From Cheilinus undulatus (taxonomy: Eukaryota; Chordata; Actinopteri; Labriformes; Labridae): a stretch of DNA of 64,000 bases. The stretch is from assembly GCF_018320785.1 (NCBI RefSeq), contig NC_054877.1:34990151-35054150 (forward strand), written 5' to 3'. Shown here piece after piece: positions 27,301-39,100 of the stretch. The translations under genes were made by a program, and so were the position numbers. The stretch's first letter is position 1. Each line of letters starts with the position of its first letter. The notes beneath the pieces were generated by a model that saw only the letters and a list, made by a program, of their open reading frames with translations, ran no database searches and was not told the origin of the DNA.

Positions 27301-30300
27301 TCAATGTTCCTGTTATTTTATTTCCTTTTGTCTTTTTCTCATACTGGGTATGCAGTAGAAACTAGAATAGCACTGGGAGAGCGCAGACCTCTGCCATTAG
27401 CCCTATCTCCCAATAGTGCAGAATCTTTCAAAAATTCCTGGATCCAGATGGTGATCTGTTTCACTCCCAAAATGTAATCAGTTTTTCCTTATGCCATTTC
27501 TGACATTTCCTGAACATTTCATCAAAATCTGTCCTTAACTTTTTGAGTTATGTTGCTAACAAACTAACTAACAAACAAACAAACTAACAAACCCTGCCGA
27601 TCACATAACCTCCTTGGCTGAGGTAAAAAAAAAAAAAGAAAAAACATTTTAAGCATGTCTGTCCTGTATGTTTTGTTTCAGGGAGAAAGCAGCACCCCAG
27701 AGCCCAAAGCGTACAGCGAGGAGGTCTGTCATGAAAACGGCCTGTCCTACTCCCTCAGTGACTCAGACACCGAGCACCTGTCCAGCTCCCTGGAGGCAGA
27801 GCACCGGTACTACATCGCTAACTCACTTTAGCTGACTCACACAAACGTACATGGAGAAAACTAAGCAGGATTTATGGTCCTTTTCCAGGTTGCTGAAGGC
27901 CATGGGCTGGCAGGAGTACCCGGAAAACGATGACAACTTCCTGCCGCTGACAGAGGACGAGTTGAGAGAGTTCCAGACTAAAACTGAACAGGTGAGACAC
28001 AACAGGCACTATCATGTCCTTTTCTGTTTAATCTCTGACGTATTTTTATATTGCTGTTAAAACAAGTGTCAGTTTCAGTTATCAATTACAAAAAGGGATG
28101 ATAACTAACACAGATTGATCACGCTCTTATGACCCTCATGTCACTGGGCATACTTTGCATACAATCAGGTATCAAACCAGAGGAAACAGCTCCACCTGCT
28201 GTCAGAAAAGTGGGCATTTTTTCCTCTCATATCTTCTGATTACATGGTCTTCATACAGAAGTAACAGTTTTCTGTCCTTTAAATCAGTTCAAGTACATCC
28301 TCCCCTAATAACTGATGAATGCTGGATATTTTCACACTGCAGAAGGAGCAGCTATGTAGAGTTTTTTTCTTTTGTTTATACCCTTTCTGCCTTTTCATTC
28401 ATAAGCACCTCCACTTAAGGATCAAAGTTTATTTTCTTTCAGTTGTCTTCATGTTTCGCCATTGAAAATTTCTGATCTCATGTTTATGCATTTACATTCA
28501 TAAAGTGTTTTGCATTGACCATTCATGGTTTTAATGTAAATTTGTGAAAGGTAGAATGAAACTCTGAATTAATTTTAAACATAGTTCACCACACACCAGT
28601 AGATTCTGTTCACCAACTACCATGCTCTCAGCTCTGAAAACACCAAATCTTGCGCGTCCGAACGTCACTTTTAGTGTGAAGAAGTTACTGTGGTTAGCTG
28701 TTAGCTACATGCTGAGTCCATTACAATAGCCATTTCAGTCCAGCTGCTTTCTTTTGGTAGTCGTCTTTAGTATGCTCTACAGTACACATGGTTGAACGCT
28801 CACTTTGTTGCAACAAGTCATCAAGTTTCTCGCCATTTCTGACATCCATCTAATTTTATGCTTCACTTTTACTATCGTTGCCTTGGCTGTTTTTGTTTTA
28901 TGTCCTCCTTCAGTCTGCTTGCTTCCTGATTGGTGCCAATCGATGCTCCTGTCTGCTCTGCTGCCATCGATACCGCACACAACAGGACTTTTTTTTTTTT
29001 TCTTTCCGTTTTTTTTTTTTTGTTTTGTTTTGTTTTAGATTTGTTTTGGGGATTTTTTATGTCTTTATTAACTGTTGAAGACATGTACAGAATCAGAAAC
29101 AGGGGTGAGAGAGCTGGGGAGAGACGTGGGAAAATGTCATAGGCCGGATTTGAACCCGGGCCAACCACACATGTGATGGGGTGTGCCTTAAACCACTAGG
29201 CCACCTGCGCCCCACAACAGGATTTTTTTTCATAGATTTTGAACTCCTTTGATATTTAAGACATTACGGCGGGAGGAAAAAATCACTCTAACACACCGCA
29301 CACCATAGGATAATCTGTAGAAATAATCCTAAATGCCATCCAATGATTTTACCTTTGCTGACTTTGGTCAGATGGATTTTGAGTGTATAATCCCTAAAAC
29401 TTAGCCCTTGCTGTTAGCCTCCATAATACAGAACAATTGCTGTTGTGAAATCTGTGCAATACATCTTTGTTATCCTAAGTCAACATGTTTGGCGTATACT
29501 TAAAGTATTGTGGCAAATTAATTGTGATACATATTGTATTTTTAGTTGACAGCTTGAGTTTATACGTTTTTGTCCTTCTGTTTGTGCTCCATCACAATAT
29601 TAAGCTTTTTCTTTTTTGTCTGTTGATTTTTTATGGGGGGGGGACAAAATAACACCAAACTCAAAGTGAGGATCTTGAAGTCAGCGCTTTATTCCAGCTG
29701 TGCATAGAATCTCACACAACACAGGATTGTGGGAGAGGAGCTTCCGAAACAGAGAGATGCAACAGTATTTAAACAAAATAGAAACTACATCATGTTTGCC
29801 TTGCAGTCAATGAGTCACATTCTTCATGGGAGGCTCTGTCGAAACTTCACCTCCCTATCTTCAAGGACACCTGCCTACCTCTGTAGGAAGAAAGAATCCT
29901 TATCAGAGCAGAGTAACATAAAGTGCTCTTTATGTGAGCACAAGGCCAAGAAGACCAGCATAATCATTTTTAAACAAAGAGCAGTACTTTTCCATTATTT
30001 TTACATAAGCTATCCATTATTTTTTAACCAGTGAAGTGTCATGATTTTTTGAAGTGCATTTTAAATGGATAAATGAGGGGAAATAAAAATTGAAGACTGG
30101 CCGATCCACTTTTTTTTTTTTCAGTTCGTATCTGATTCTGTTAAATCAGTACTGATACCTGATGTTAACACCAGTATTTTATTTTGAGAAATGAAAAGAA
30201 GTCTTACTGTTTTTGGTGGTATCATGTGTAAAATTATATAAATCTCTACTAAAGTTGAAACAAGATTTCTTCTTCAAAGACCAAAAACTATTTTAAAATA

Positions 30301-30623
30301 CATGAAACTTAATGTGTTTCCAAGTTCATTTACATCATCTGTGATGAGGTGGTTTTATGAAAATGATTGCTGTTAATTGACACATGATGAATTTCTGATA
30401 TCCTTTGTTTGTATCTAAATCATGTGCTAATAGTCTGTTTTTTTTAAAACAGCTGAAGAGGAACGGCATGCAGAGGAACGGGGCTCTCCCGAGGGCGCGG
30501 GGTGTCACCCTCCACTTCACCCCCTGGAGGAGTGTGGCGGAGGCGAATGTCGAGGAGGGCTCCGAATCCGAAACCAGTAGCAGCAGCCAGACCTCTGACG
30601 ACGACGACTGCATCAAATCCTAA
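12368..30623 (+). CDS. gpbp1l1: Vasculin-like protein 1 (GC-rich promoter-binding protein 1-like 1)
   Basis: Ten coding exons join with correct phases into 496 aa: 12423-12482, 17914-18043, 23125-23453, 24298-24373, 24505-24701, 24841-24984, 25559-25714, 27682-27806, 27889-27991 and 30453-30623. All introns are GT-AG. The exon with the ATG begins at 12368 after TTGTTAG. The start MAQHDFVPAWLNFSTPQPAK and the motifs SRRRHNSSDGFFNN, RHDSVDSGV, KMLVIKKVSKEDP, SVYKNLVPKP, PPIDIAPSRLK and LLKAMGWQEYPENDDN mark the vasculin family; human GPBP1L1 is about 474 aa. The N-terminal half is basic and disordered. Exon 3 is Gly/His/Arg-rich (about residues 64-173). The C-terminal vasculin domain covers about 330-496 and ends in a Ser/Asp-rich tail. 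Family members are nuclear and bind GC-rich promoter DNA; direct targets of the L1 paralogue are poorly known. L1 rather than GPBP1 is chosen from the N terminus and the TMEM69 neighbour. Confidence 0.93.
12377..12403 (+). promoter_or_regulatory. Short uORF in the GPBP1L1 leader
   Basis: In the exon that carries the main start codon, an upstream ATG with G at -3 opens an 8-codon frame (MRFDASIH) that stops 19 bases before the main ATG. The main ATG has T at -3 and G at +4, a weaker context. The arrangement is visible in the sequence; an effect on translation is inferred. Confidence 0.55.
12796..12835 (+). repeat. hAT terminal fragment
   Basis: The phrase 'agggctgaacgatttggga' is the usual left end of a teleost hAT MITE ('agggctgcacgat'). 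No matching right end was found downstream, so this is a truncated copy in GPBP1L1 intron 1. Confidence 0.35.
13928..14263 (+). pseudogene. hAT transposase C-terminal (dimerisation domain) fragment
   Basis: The frame encodes LFKLANKHLCRPGTSVCSER, then VFSSAGSTVN and LDPEHVDRLVFLAYNL, the conserved C-terminal hAT dimerisation motif of ZBED-like transposases. The preceding 'RWGALEA' part lies in another frame, so a frameshift is present. The BED zinc finger and the catalytic DDE region are missing. It is a relic without its own start or promoter, not a host gene. Confidence 0.85.
14357..15791. mobile_element. hAT element inserted into the outer hAT
   Basis: The octamer gtggacag occurs exactly at 14349-14356 and again at 15792-15799. 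Directly inside are CAATGTCCCCTCTAA (left) and TTAGAGAGAACAGGG (right), which pair at 11 of 15 positions as inverted repeats. The element is 1435 bases long. I recognise no transposase in it, so it is probably non-autonomous. The exact target duplication against the 6-of-8 duplication of the host element fits a younger insertion. Confidence 0.82.
15890..17913. other. GPBP1L1 intron sequence
   Basis: AT-rich intron with no bounded repeat or RNA gene recognised. The 118-codon frame at 16648-17004 has no family resemblance and no coding-like composition. Confidence 0.5.
18691..18920 (+). repeat. Dispersed repeat A, copy 1
   Basis: About 230 bases nearly match 27355-27627 in the same orientation: 'gagagtgcagacctccgcc', 'cctatctcccaatagt', 'aaattcctggatccaga', 'ttccttatgccatttctg' and 'actttttgagttatgttgc'. 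It ends in a short ACAAACA-type tract. It resembles the 3' part of a LINE-like teleost repeat that ends in 'cctccttggcggaggtaa'; the class is uncertain. Confidence 0.7.
19109..20053. mobile_element. Possible hAT element, 'agggctgcacgat' family
   Basis: The left side 'gagctacacaatgaattta' and the right side 'atcgtgcagctctta' (reverse complement TAAGAGCTGCACGAT) resemble the paired ends of this family, and the subterminal 'attaatcgtgattatcattt' on the right mirrors 'ttgatcataattttgattt' on the left. No target duplication is clear. No transposase is visible in about 945 bases. Confidence 0.5.
20060..23124. other. GPBP1L1 intron sequence
   Basis: No bounded repeat, RNA gene or coding frame recognised. 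A purine-rich AAGAAA tract lies near 21431-21486. The rest is AT-rich. Confidence 0.5.
27355..27627 (+). repeat. Dispersed repeat A, copy 2
   Basis: Better-preserved copy of the repeat at 18691-18920. It continues through an (ACAA)-type tract to the end 'cctccttggctgaggtaa', followed by an A-run at 27627-27638. The A-tail after a fixed 3' end favours a retroposed (LINE or SINE) origin. It sits about 50 bases before GPBP1L1 coding exon 8. Confidence 0.7.
28990..29216 (-). repeat. tRNA-derived SINE
   Basis: On the minus strand the unit opens with 'gggcgcaggtggcctagtgg', which holds an A box (TGGCCTAGTGG). A good B box (GGTTCAAATCC) follows about 45 bases later, then a body with 'ttcccacgtctctcccc' and 'aataaagacataaaaaa', and an A/C-rich tail (T-rich on the plus strand, about 28990-29040). 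The spacing of the boxes fits a pol III promoter. It lies in the last GPBP1L1 intron, antisense to the gene. Confidence 0.8.
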
Positions 30624-31059
30624 CGTGGCTTTACGGAACAAAAAAAATAAACAACAACACAACAGCCAACACAACATCCCAGCAAGCAATCCCCCACTTC
30701 CTCTCTCATCTTTGTTTTTAGAGCACCATTTTGAATTTTCTTTTTGTTTTGATTTTTTTGTCATTCTTGCACAAGGGAAAAACCAATCATATCCCAGTGA
30801 AGGAGGAGATTCCTGCTCAGCCAGACGTCGTTTTCCCTGCGTGTCCTCCTTCACTGCAGTCCCTGCCCTCTTTGACCCACCTCCTCCCTCTTCTCCACCC
30901 TCAACCCCCACATCCTCCCTCCCTCCTTTTTTTCTTCCTCGCTTTGTGGAACTGAAGTGTTCATCAAGAAAAGAAGGGCAATGAATGCACACTTGATTCT
31001 GCTTTAAACAGACTAACTCATTTCATTGATGATGCTGATGACACATTATTAATGATATT

Positions 31060-31065
31060 AATAAA
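31060..31065 (+). promoter_or_regulatory. GPBP1L1 polyadenylation signal
   Basis: AATAAA lies about 440 bases after the stop codon, following a pyrimidine-rich 3' UTR. An earlier AATAAA-like word near 30646 in an A-run is a weaker alternative. Confidence 0.55.
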
Positions 31066-31182
31066 AATTGGTTCCTGACAAGCTGATATGTTTCAATATG
31101 ACTCTGCCTACTGTCGTGTTTTACCATTCCTGGATCTTCTGTAAGGCTCTCGTGGAGCCTACTTGCCCTTTGAATCAGTGAT

Positions 31183-31615
31183 TCTCAACTGCTGTAGCCT
31201 CAGGACCAATTGCCACCTTCTCCGTGAGAAATCACAACTCTAATTTTTGAAAATTGTTGACCTCTAAAATGTATTTAATGAAGGCCTTTAATGGTACGAA
31301 ACAAAACTGAGTGAAAAAAAGAATAATTAAAGTAGCCCTTGGAGGAAAAACATACATTTTTAAATTTTTCCCACACTAAAAAAATTCTGGTATTTTTCTA
31401 GATGCAAGAGAAAGCACATTTTTCAGGGGTAAACCAGCTAATTAATAAGATCTTGATAGAAACAAAATCTTTGTTTTCAGGCAACACAGTAAATAAAATA
31501 TATGCATTTATGTCCCTTTAAGGCTTCCCTACCTCATTAACTTTTAGCCGCAGTTTTTCCTCAGGTAACATTTGTGACCTACCTTTGGGTCCTGACCCAC
31601 CAGTTGAGAACCACT
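31183..31615. mobile_element. hAT-type MITE, 'ggttctcaactg' family
   Basis: The left end 'agtgattctcaactg' and the right end 'cagttgagaaccact' are inverted repeats, with GGTCC/GGACC words just inside. About 430 bases, no coding frame. The left terminus and the following 'gtgagaaatcacaac' recur inverted in the copy at 45483-46131. It lies between the convergent GPBP1L1 and NASP ends. Confidence 0.7.
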
Positions 31616-31619
31616 TCCT

Positions 31620-32990
31620 TAGACAGCTTCTCAGTGATTATCCTGAGTGTTGAAATAATAACCCTGCTCTCTCAAATGTCAATAATTGTATAGATGAAGA
31701 TACGTTTTTAACTTCCTAGGGACAGAAAGTTTAGCAATTTCCACAAAAATTGTGTTCTATTTTGGTTAGAAATACTGGAGCTTCTATTTTGAAGTACTTT
31801 TTAGCTTTAATTTAGGAAAAATCCTGGCTTTATGAATAAAAAAGAGTGCTTGAATATGTTGGAGAGCTTTAAACTCTTAATTCAAATCAAAACTCCAGCT
31901 TTTTCTTGATTGAAAAATGCACATTTTATTTAAAAAAAAACATGAAATCCTGTTTGACTTTCATGTGGCGTTTTCTGCAAATGGCTAGCAAGCTTATGTG
32001 TTTTAAACTGAGGAGAGGCTTCTGTAACTCTGCCATAAGCCCATATAAGTGGAGGGCTGCAGTGATGGTTGTCATTATAGAACTTTGTCCCGTCATCACA
32101 CAGGATCTCTGGAACTCAGTCAGAGAGTGACCATCAGGTTCTTTGTCACCCCCCCTCACAAAGACCTTTTCAGCCCTGCTAAAGAAGATAATAGATTTAT
32201 TTTCATTTACCAAAAAGTTACATTAAATATTTAGTTTCATAAATTATAATATTTAAATCAACACTTGCCAAAAACACAACCATTGTGGGGAAGGTTAAAA
32301 TTGTAACATTTTTAACTGATTTGTTTCATAAGATGAAGTCAAGCCAAAGAGAGATTCTTTCAAATCTCCACCAGATGTCGCCATTTCTCTTTGTCAGGGT
32401 TATGCTGATATGGTGGAGGAGAGTCTTGAGAACAGTGATGATAAAGTTTAAACCTTTTCAGTCTAGATTTTAAGTAAGTTGATCCATCATTTCATTTATA
32501 TCTCTTCCTGATTGGTGATACCGTTGGTTAGGTTGAGAGGGGGTGTAGAATCAGAGCAGCGTCTCTCAAACCATTGGTTTGTGAACCATTATTCAAACAA
32601 GACAGTAAACAACAAATTCCCACGTGTTATCCCCCCCCCGCCAAAAATCCGGTATAGTGCCGTGTTAAGCCCCGTAGTAGTAACAAGCAAGATTTTAAAC
32701 TTCTAATTTTAAAAGACAAGGCAACATTTAATCAAATAAATTCATGCTTAAAAACAGAGGACACCAAGATTTTTGTTTTGGGGTTGTCTTAAAATGTAGA
32801 TGTAATGTTGGTGAGCAAACTGAACAATGTGCAAAAAAGCAATACACCTGGTATTCGAAGCTTTCAGGCATCTCCTTCAGGACTACAGACACCTAGCATA
32901 TTTTATTCTATTCAGTGCTGAAATAAAAAGCAACTCTTATTATGAATGCCAAACAAAATGTCTCTGGAAGCAGAGTTGTATCAAATAATT
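31620..32990. other. GPBP1L1-NASP tail-to-tail spacer
   Basis: AT-rich, no gene recognised. A possible hAT end ('gtctctcaaaccattggtttg') lies near 32562, without a partner. Confidence 0.45.
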
Positions 32991-32992
32991 AC

Positions 32993-32998
32993 TTTATT
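32993..32998 (-). promoter_or_regulatory. NASP polyadenylation signal
   Basis: TTTATT reads AATAAA on the minus strand, about 110 bases after the NASP stop codon. Confidence 0.65.
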
Positions 32999-33104
32999 GA
33001 ACTTCATAGGTTAAATGTGAAACATATAAACAGGCACAGAAAAGATTTACAGATATACAAGTTCAGCAACAGTAAGTGCTTCATGAAATGTTGGATCTCT
33101 TCTC

Positions 33105-36100
33105 TCAGGAGGAGACTGAAACCCCAGGAGGGAGTCCAGCTTCACTGACTGAAAAAGAAAACTCACATCAGTCATCCACATTAAATCAGACTCTGGTGGG
33201 TAGTTGCTGGTGGGAGCCTCAGTAATGAGTCATTTCTCACCTCTTGACCTCTGCAGCGTGGCCATTAGTATCTCCGTTGGTGTGAGCCTCTTGTTCTCCA
33301 TTAGTCTGATCGGCATCCTGCTTTACCTTCTTCACCACGCCCTCCTTCACTGGACTCTCCTCTGGTTTCCTCTGAAATACAGAGCACAACATCAAATGAA
33401 AAAAAAATGCTACATGTATGTGCAGTTTATTTTTAACCCTTAAAAATATCCAGCTGCCTCACCTTCTTCCTGACCAGGTGGGAAATATCTGAGACTGGAG
33501 CTTTTGAGGTGTGTCCGTTAGTGGAGCTGACTCCGTTTGTTGTGCCGTTAATCTTTAGAGAATGAAACAGTAAAAAATAATAAATAAATCAAGTGTGTGA
33601 GAAAGACAAATACATGTAATCCTAGATACAAATAATGCTGGTAATGAAGCTTACCTTGGCATTAGGTGATGTGTCGGTGTTTTCAACAGCAGTTCCAGGG
33701 AAAGCAGAAGAAGTGGAGCCTCCATCCTGACATTAACAAGTAAAAAGGTTAGAAATAAGCTTCATCAAAACATTAAGAAAGCATTCAATCAATAACAAAG
33801 CTACAGCTGGTTCTTGAAGCAATCATCTGATTGGTTAACCACTATTTAATTGAAATGAACTTATTTTGACAGAACTAGTAAAAATATATAAAATGAAAGA
33901 ATAATGAATGGTACAAAAAGGCAGAAAAGTAATGAAAATGAGCATCCAACTCACCAGCACCCCCTTCATGGCCTCGGCGGCGGTACTCGCCGTTTTCTGA
34001 GCCTCTGTAGCGTCCTCCACCTTCTCCTGGATCTCTGGCAATAGCGCCTTCAGCTCCTCCATCTCTTTCCTCTCATCAGGCAGAGCTTCTGGACCCTCGG
34101 CCTTATCCAGCAGCTCCTTAAGTTTGTCTGTCACACAAAGCAGCAACATAAAAATACAAATAAAAGACTGAGAAATTGTTGATTTAATGAGCTGAAATAT
34201 TTTATTTTCAGACTGCTCACCCAGCCGGCTCTTGATGGCGTTGATGGAGCTCTGCAGCGATTTGATGGCTTGGGTGTACTGCATGTTTAAGCTGTAGGTC
34301 ACACCCAGATGGTAGTGCGTCTCAGCCAGCAGGCGGCTGTCAGAGTCCAGGTGCTTCACCTGCAGCTTCAGACACTCCTGGAAGTCCTCCAGCGCCTGAG
34401 TGTAGTTTCCTGAACAGAGACAGAGAACTACTTAAGACCAGCATCTCAAACAAGAGGATCGGACATCAAATGACCATTTTTCTATAAAACAGTTTTTGAA
34501 GTTATCATAATAGCAAAAAGAATCCATCAAACCTGAAGGCTGAAACAGTGGAGTTTTTCTATTTTTAGGATTGTACCACACAGAATGTGGTCTCTGAATC
34601 ACATTTGGATATTCAATAAGAAAGTAAAGCCATTTTTTTTACTTTTAAACTGAAGACGCATCCATACATTTTATTTTTCTCAGTTTTGCCTTGATAAGAC
34701 ATTTAAGATTGTTTTATTGATTTCGCTAATTTGCCATGGTCTTAATGCTCATTTTCCCATTATTCAGAGTTAATTTTTCAAGCTTTAGAGGATTGATCCA
34801 TGATAAGAAAATCTCCTTTTATCCCGAAACAAAATTCAGAAATCAAGATCTCCAGGAAAACAAAGTACACAGGAATACCAAAATATAATATGCATGGATG
34901 CATTTTCTGTAAGAGCTTCTCTTTCAACCAACAAGCTGACATCAGCCTTCACAAGGCTCCTGGTTTACTTTTAGGACTCGCTCAATTACCTGGGCACCCC
35001 CTAACAGGCCATCAGACAGGTTTGCCAAGAAACAGCTTAATTTCTACTGGTAACACCCAGTTTATTTAGAGGATGACAATATCATTGGGCAACTCGGCTT
35101 ATTTAAAAAAGTTAAGTCACTTTGAACGTTGAGTAAGGTATACAGTTCACCATGATGTTCCTGTTTGATCTGTGTACAGGTATGCAGCCATGTTGCTGTG
35201 AAACAATGGAACTCAGAGATGACTCAGGGTGGTTGCTACGATGGCCAGGAAGTCTCAGACAAATGGAATATGCAAAAATGCTTTGCAAAAGGGTTAATTA
35301 GAAAAAAAAGAAATCGCCATTATCTGAAACCACTAAACTCCACAGCATAATTCACACCAGTGAACAAGATACAGTCTGTTCTGACTCCTAGAGGTAAAAA
35401 TTTTTAAACTGTCTTTTTGATTTCCACCAAGTTCAGTTCAGGTTCTGTGTAGCCGTTTTAGCACCATCTGATTTTTCTTTGTGGGTTCGACAATCCTGCT
35501 AAACATTGTGACAGTTGAGCTCCAAGCCTGTGGTGATGCTCCGTTGGCTTTCTAAACTAGTGCTCATACAGGTTTATTTACTTAACCCTTAAAGCCCCAA
35601 GCTATTGTTTAAACATTTTGTCTCGCTTGGACTTACTGTCTCAAAAAGCTTGTGTGGCACAATCGAGCTTTAAACAGCCTTTGTTCAGGACAGCCTGAGC
35701 TTTAAAACCATGCATGCTGCAATAATGTCAGTTGAATATTTTAAAAAGTATGAGACTATAAAAACAGAATGAAATTAAATTCAAAGATTTTTTTTTAATG
35801 TCTGACACACTAAATGACCAAGACTCTTTTTCTTGCACAAACTTGTTCTCCCATCTCTGAAAAAAATGAGACAAAAAGTCTTCCAAATTCTCAAATATTT
35901 ACAAGATAAAAGCCCATGCGCTTTTTTGTACATGCTGTTATTGAACTATTTCTCAGAACAGTTCCTGTCCGCAGTGACACTGAGGGCCACATCACAGGCC
36001 CCCTGTCCATCGAGCTATTCAGGCTCTCTGTCTCTGTGCAGTTTGACAAAGCACACCATTACAGAACAGCCTTTTAAAAGCAAGTAAAAAAAAGGCAAAG

Positions 36101-39100
36101 GATTTATGGTTTAAGAGTTATTTAACTTTTAATAAGCTATGTCTTTTCTGGTCATATGACTATGTCGGTCTCAGAGAGTTAACAATCCATCTTTAAGTGC
36201 AGGACTTTGACCCAATGAGGGAGAAAAACTGTTCAAAAGCAGCTTCATTAGTGTGGTACTTGTCACCCGACAAAACTTGTGCACTAGTTCTCCAGTGTTT
36301 ACTTACACTGGCAGCAGCTTGCAAGTTTTAACTTACAGTTTGGCTCTTTGGATACAGGTTGTGGCATTCATCTTCACCATTAATGCAACGCTTTTTATGC
36401 AAAGCATTTTTGATATGCAATCTGTCTGGCACCTCCCGGGAACAGTCGTTCTCTACTGATGATTTTATATAAACTATAGATTTGTAAACTATTTCAGTGC
36501 ATGTAGTTTATATTAATGAGACTGGGCAACATTTTTAAATCACTCCTTGAAATGCCTCTCTTTTAAAGGGATATTTCGTGATTTTTTTAAGTTGGGTCAT
36601 ACGTGGCTATAATAGTGGCATTAACCTCCATTGATTTCTGTGAAAGTTGATCCTGTGGATACCTCAACTTCAAAAATTCCAACATAGTCCTTTAAATGAT
36701 GTCTCCTTTCATTATTTTTGTCACTTACTTGTTCTGATGCTCTTTATCTATACTCTGCTGTCATCTTAACAGCCCTCCATTTTTAATTCACTTGTTCTTT
36801 AATTCACTTGTTTGTTTCATCATGATCGTTAGTGACATTTTCCATTCTTTTCAGTTGTTTTAATCTTTGTTGACTTTAGTGCTTCAGGTTGTTCTGACTT
36901 TTTTTTTTTAACTTTCAAGACCTTCTGTTTGGTTTGATTGTTAATGTTTATCTTATTAATCCCTGAGTTCATGCCTTGCTCTGTGTGTTAAAGCACTGTG
37001 TAAACATCCTTTTTAAAAGGTGCTATATGAACAGTCAATCTCATTTTCCTCGCTCCCTCAAATTCTCATACACTCAAGAACTAAAATGGACAAAGCACGA
37101 GAGTGATTGGGCGGCTTGTCAGTACCTGATTCAACAGAAACTTCTCCCAGTTTTAAGTGAGTCTGAGCCGCCATGAGTTGATCCTCTTTGGCTTCTTTCC
37201 TAAATAAAAAAAAATATATTATCAGAATGGAAGCTGAAGCTCAGTAAGTATCAGATCTAATTAAAACTCAGCCAATAGTTCATATTGTGTTCTTGACCTT
37301 TTATAGATTACTTTAGCCACTTCTAGCATCTCCCATGCAAGCTGCAGGTTTCCCACCTCATCTTCATCATCACTGTCCTAAAAAACAAAACATAATTTAA
37401 ACCTGAATCAAACTTTAAGATGTTTTGAGTTGATTTATTCTTCAGTTTGTTGGTCAAGTACCTTTTCAGCTGGGCCGTCTCCCTCCCCTTCACCTTGCTC
37501 CTCTCCATCACAGTCCATTTCTGCATCCTCACCATCTTCCTCCTCCTCCTCCTCCCCGTCTGTGTCAACAACATGGTTATAGATTAGGCAACAAGCCATT
37601 TCAATCAGAAAGATATTTATAATCAAGGTCTGCACTTTAAAGACAGACAAGGAAAAGGAGAAACATTCACCTCCTGCCTCCTCTTCTTTATCCTCCGTTT
37701 GTTCCTCTGCCTCCTTGTCCTTTTCAGTCTTTTCTTCACTTTCAGATTTGCTCCCAGGCTCATTCTTCTTCTCCTCCTCCGCTTTTTCTTCTTTCTGTTC
37801 TTCATCACCAGCCTCTGCTTTTTCTACATCACCATTTTTCTCTTTATCTTCGCTTTCCTTTCCATCCTCTTTATCTGAGTCTTTTTTCTCTTCATCTTTC
37901 TTCTCAGCCATGGCATCATACACCTGAACCCTCAGCTCATCTCTTGTCTTCTCTGTTGAAGAAACAGAGCACATTTAGGACTTCAAAACTTTCAAAAAGT
38001 ATGAAATAAAGCCAAAAATAGACATGGCATCATTTCCACACCATCAATGTTTTCTGTGCCGTCAACATTGGAGTCTTTGGGTTTTTCCTCATCTTCCTCA
38101 CCCTCTGGTACTCCTTCTAGAGCGTTTCCCAGGACTGAGTTCTCCATCCTATGACAACAGAAAAACTTCAGTCTGACAAGTTCTTCAAAAACCAACACAG
38201 CCCTGACAATACAAAAACCATATTCTATTAATAAAACATCAAATTAAAATATGAATTATTTGGTACTGTCAAATGGCATAAAATAATGATGAAAACTAAA
38301 AAAAAATCATAGTGAAGAAAATTTTTATAAACATTTCTTTATGAGCTCACCGAGCCAAATCCAGAAGAGCTTTTCCACACCAATAGAAAGCTTCTCCACA
38401 CTCGTCTGCCGTATCTCCGTACTTCTTAGCTCTGAAAAATATTCATGTTCCAGTGCAATTACAATTAAAACTATGCACAACACACTTCAATTCTTAACTG
38501 GTGGACTGGGTCCCAAAAGGAGTCTTGGATATGTGATGGGGGAAAAATAAAAGTTTTGGTTTAAAGGTTGGGCGTTTATTATGAAAAGCATACATTCCTA
38601 ACAACACTGTCTGGGCAGTAGTACTACTGTGCATGAGTGGTGGGCAACTGGTGGCAACATACAACCTTCCTCTCCACTCAGTTCTGCTCTCAACTTTTTT
38701 CAATGATCAAGAAATAATAAATATCAAGAGAACATGACAAAAACATTTCAATAATCTTTGATTATTTGGGTAAGTTAAGTTCTTTGTAAAACGTCAGTGA
38801 TAAAATTGGCTGTAATTTGCTTTATAAATCTTACGTATGCATCAATCTATGCAGAAAAAAGGCAGATAAAGTACAACCTACCAAAATAAACAGTACAATG
38901 TCATAGCAGTTTTAATGGGTTTCAGCTCAATGTTGGGTATCACTATTTGAATAAGTGAAAAATACAAATTTTTTTTATAAACTGCAAGAAAAAAATTTAT
39001 GTGGCCCTTTCAGCAATCAAACTTGTCTTAAATGCATCTCAATGCTGGTTACTAAACACACGAAAACAAAGAAATTAGATTTCAATTTTTTGCCCTGGAA

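Noticed and set aside
29130-29216. Functional tRNA gene
   Set aside because: A and B boxes are present, but the flanking body and A-rich tail show a SINE; the acceptor stem does not pair.
29637-29975. Possible solo LTR-like block with a reversed polyadenylation-like word
   Set aside because: No paired terminal repeats, primer site or target duplication could be recognised, so there is no basis for naming a retroelement family.
30444-30992. 182-codon open frame on the minus strand
   Set aside because: It is antisense to the last GPBP1L1 exon and its pyrimidine-rich 3' UTR. The composition (poly-Gly, poly-Lys, Cys/Leu runs) comes from the GC-biased exon and the UTR, and there is no family resemblance.
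37715-37927. Serine- and phenylalanine-rich plus-strand frame
   Set aside because: It is the mirror of the Glu/Lys-rich NASP acidic exon; GAG/AAG codons read as CTC/CTT on the other strand.
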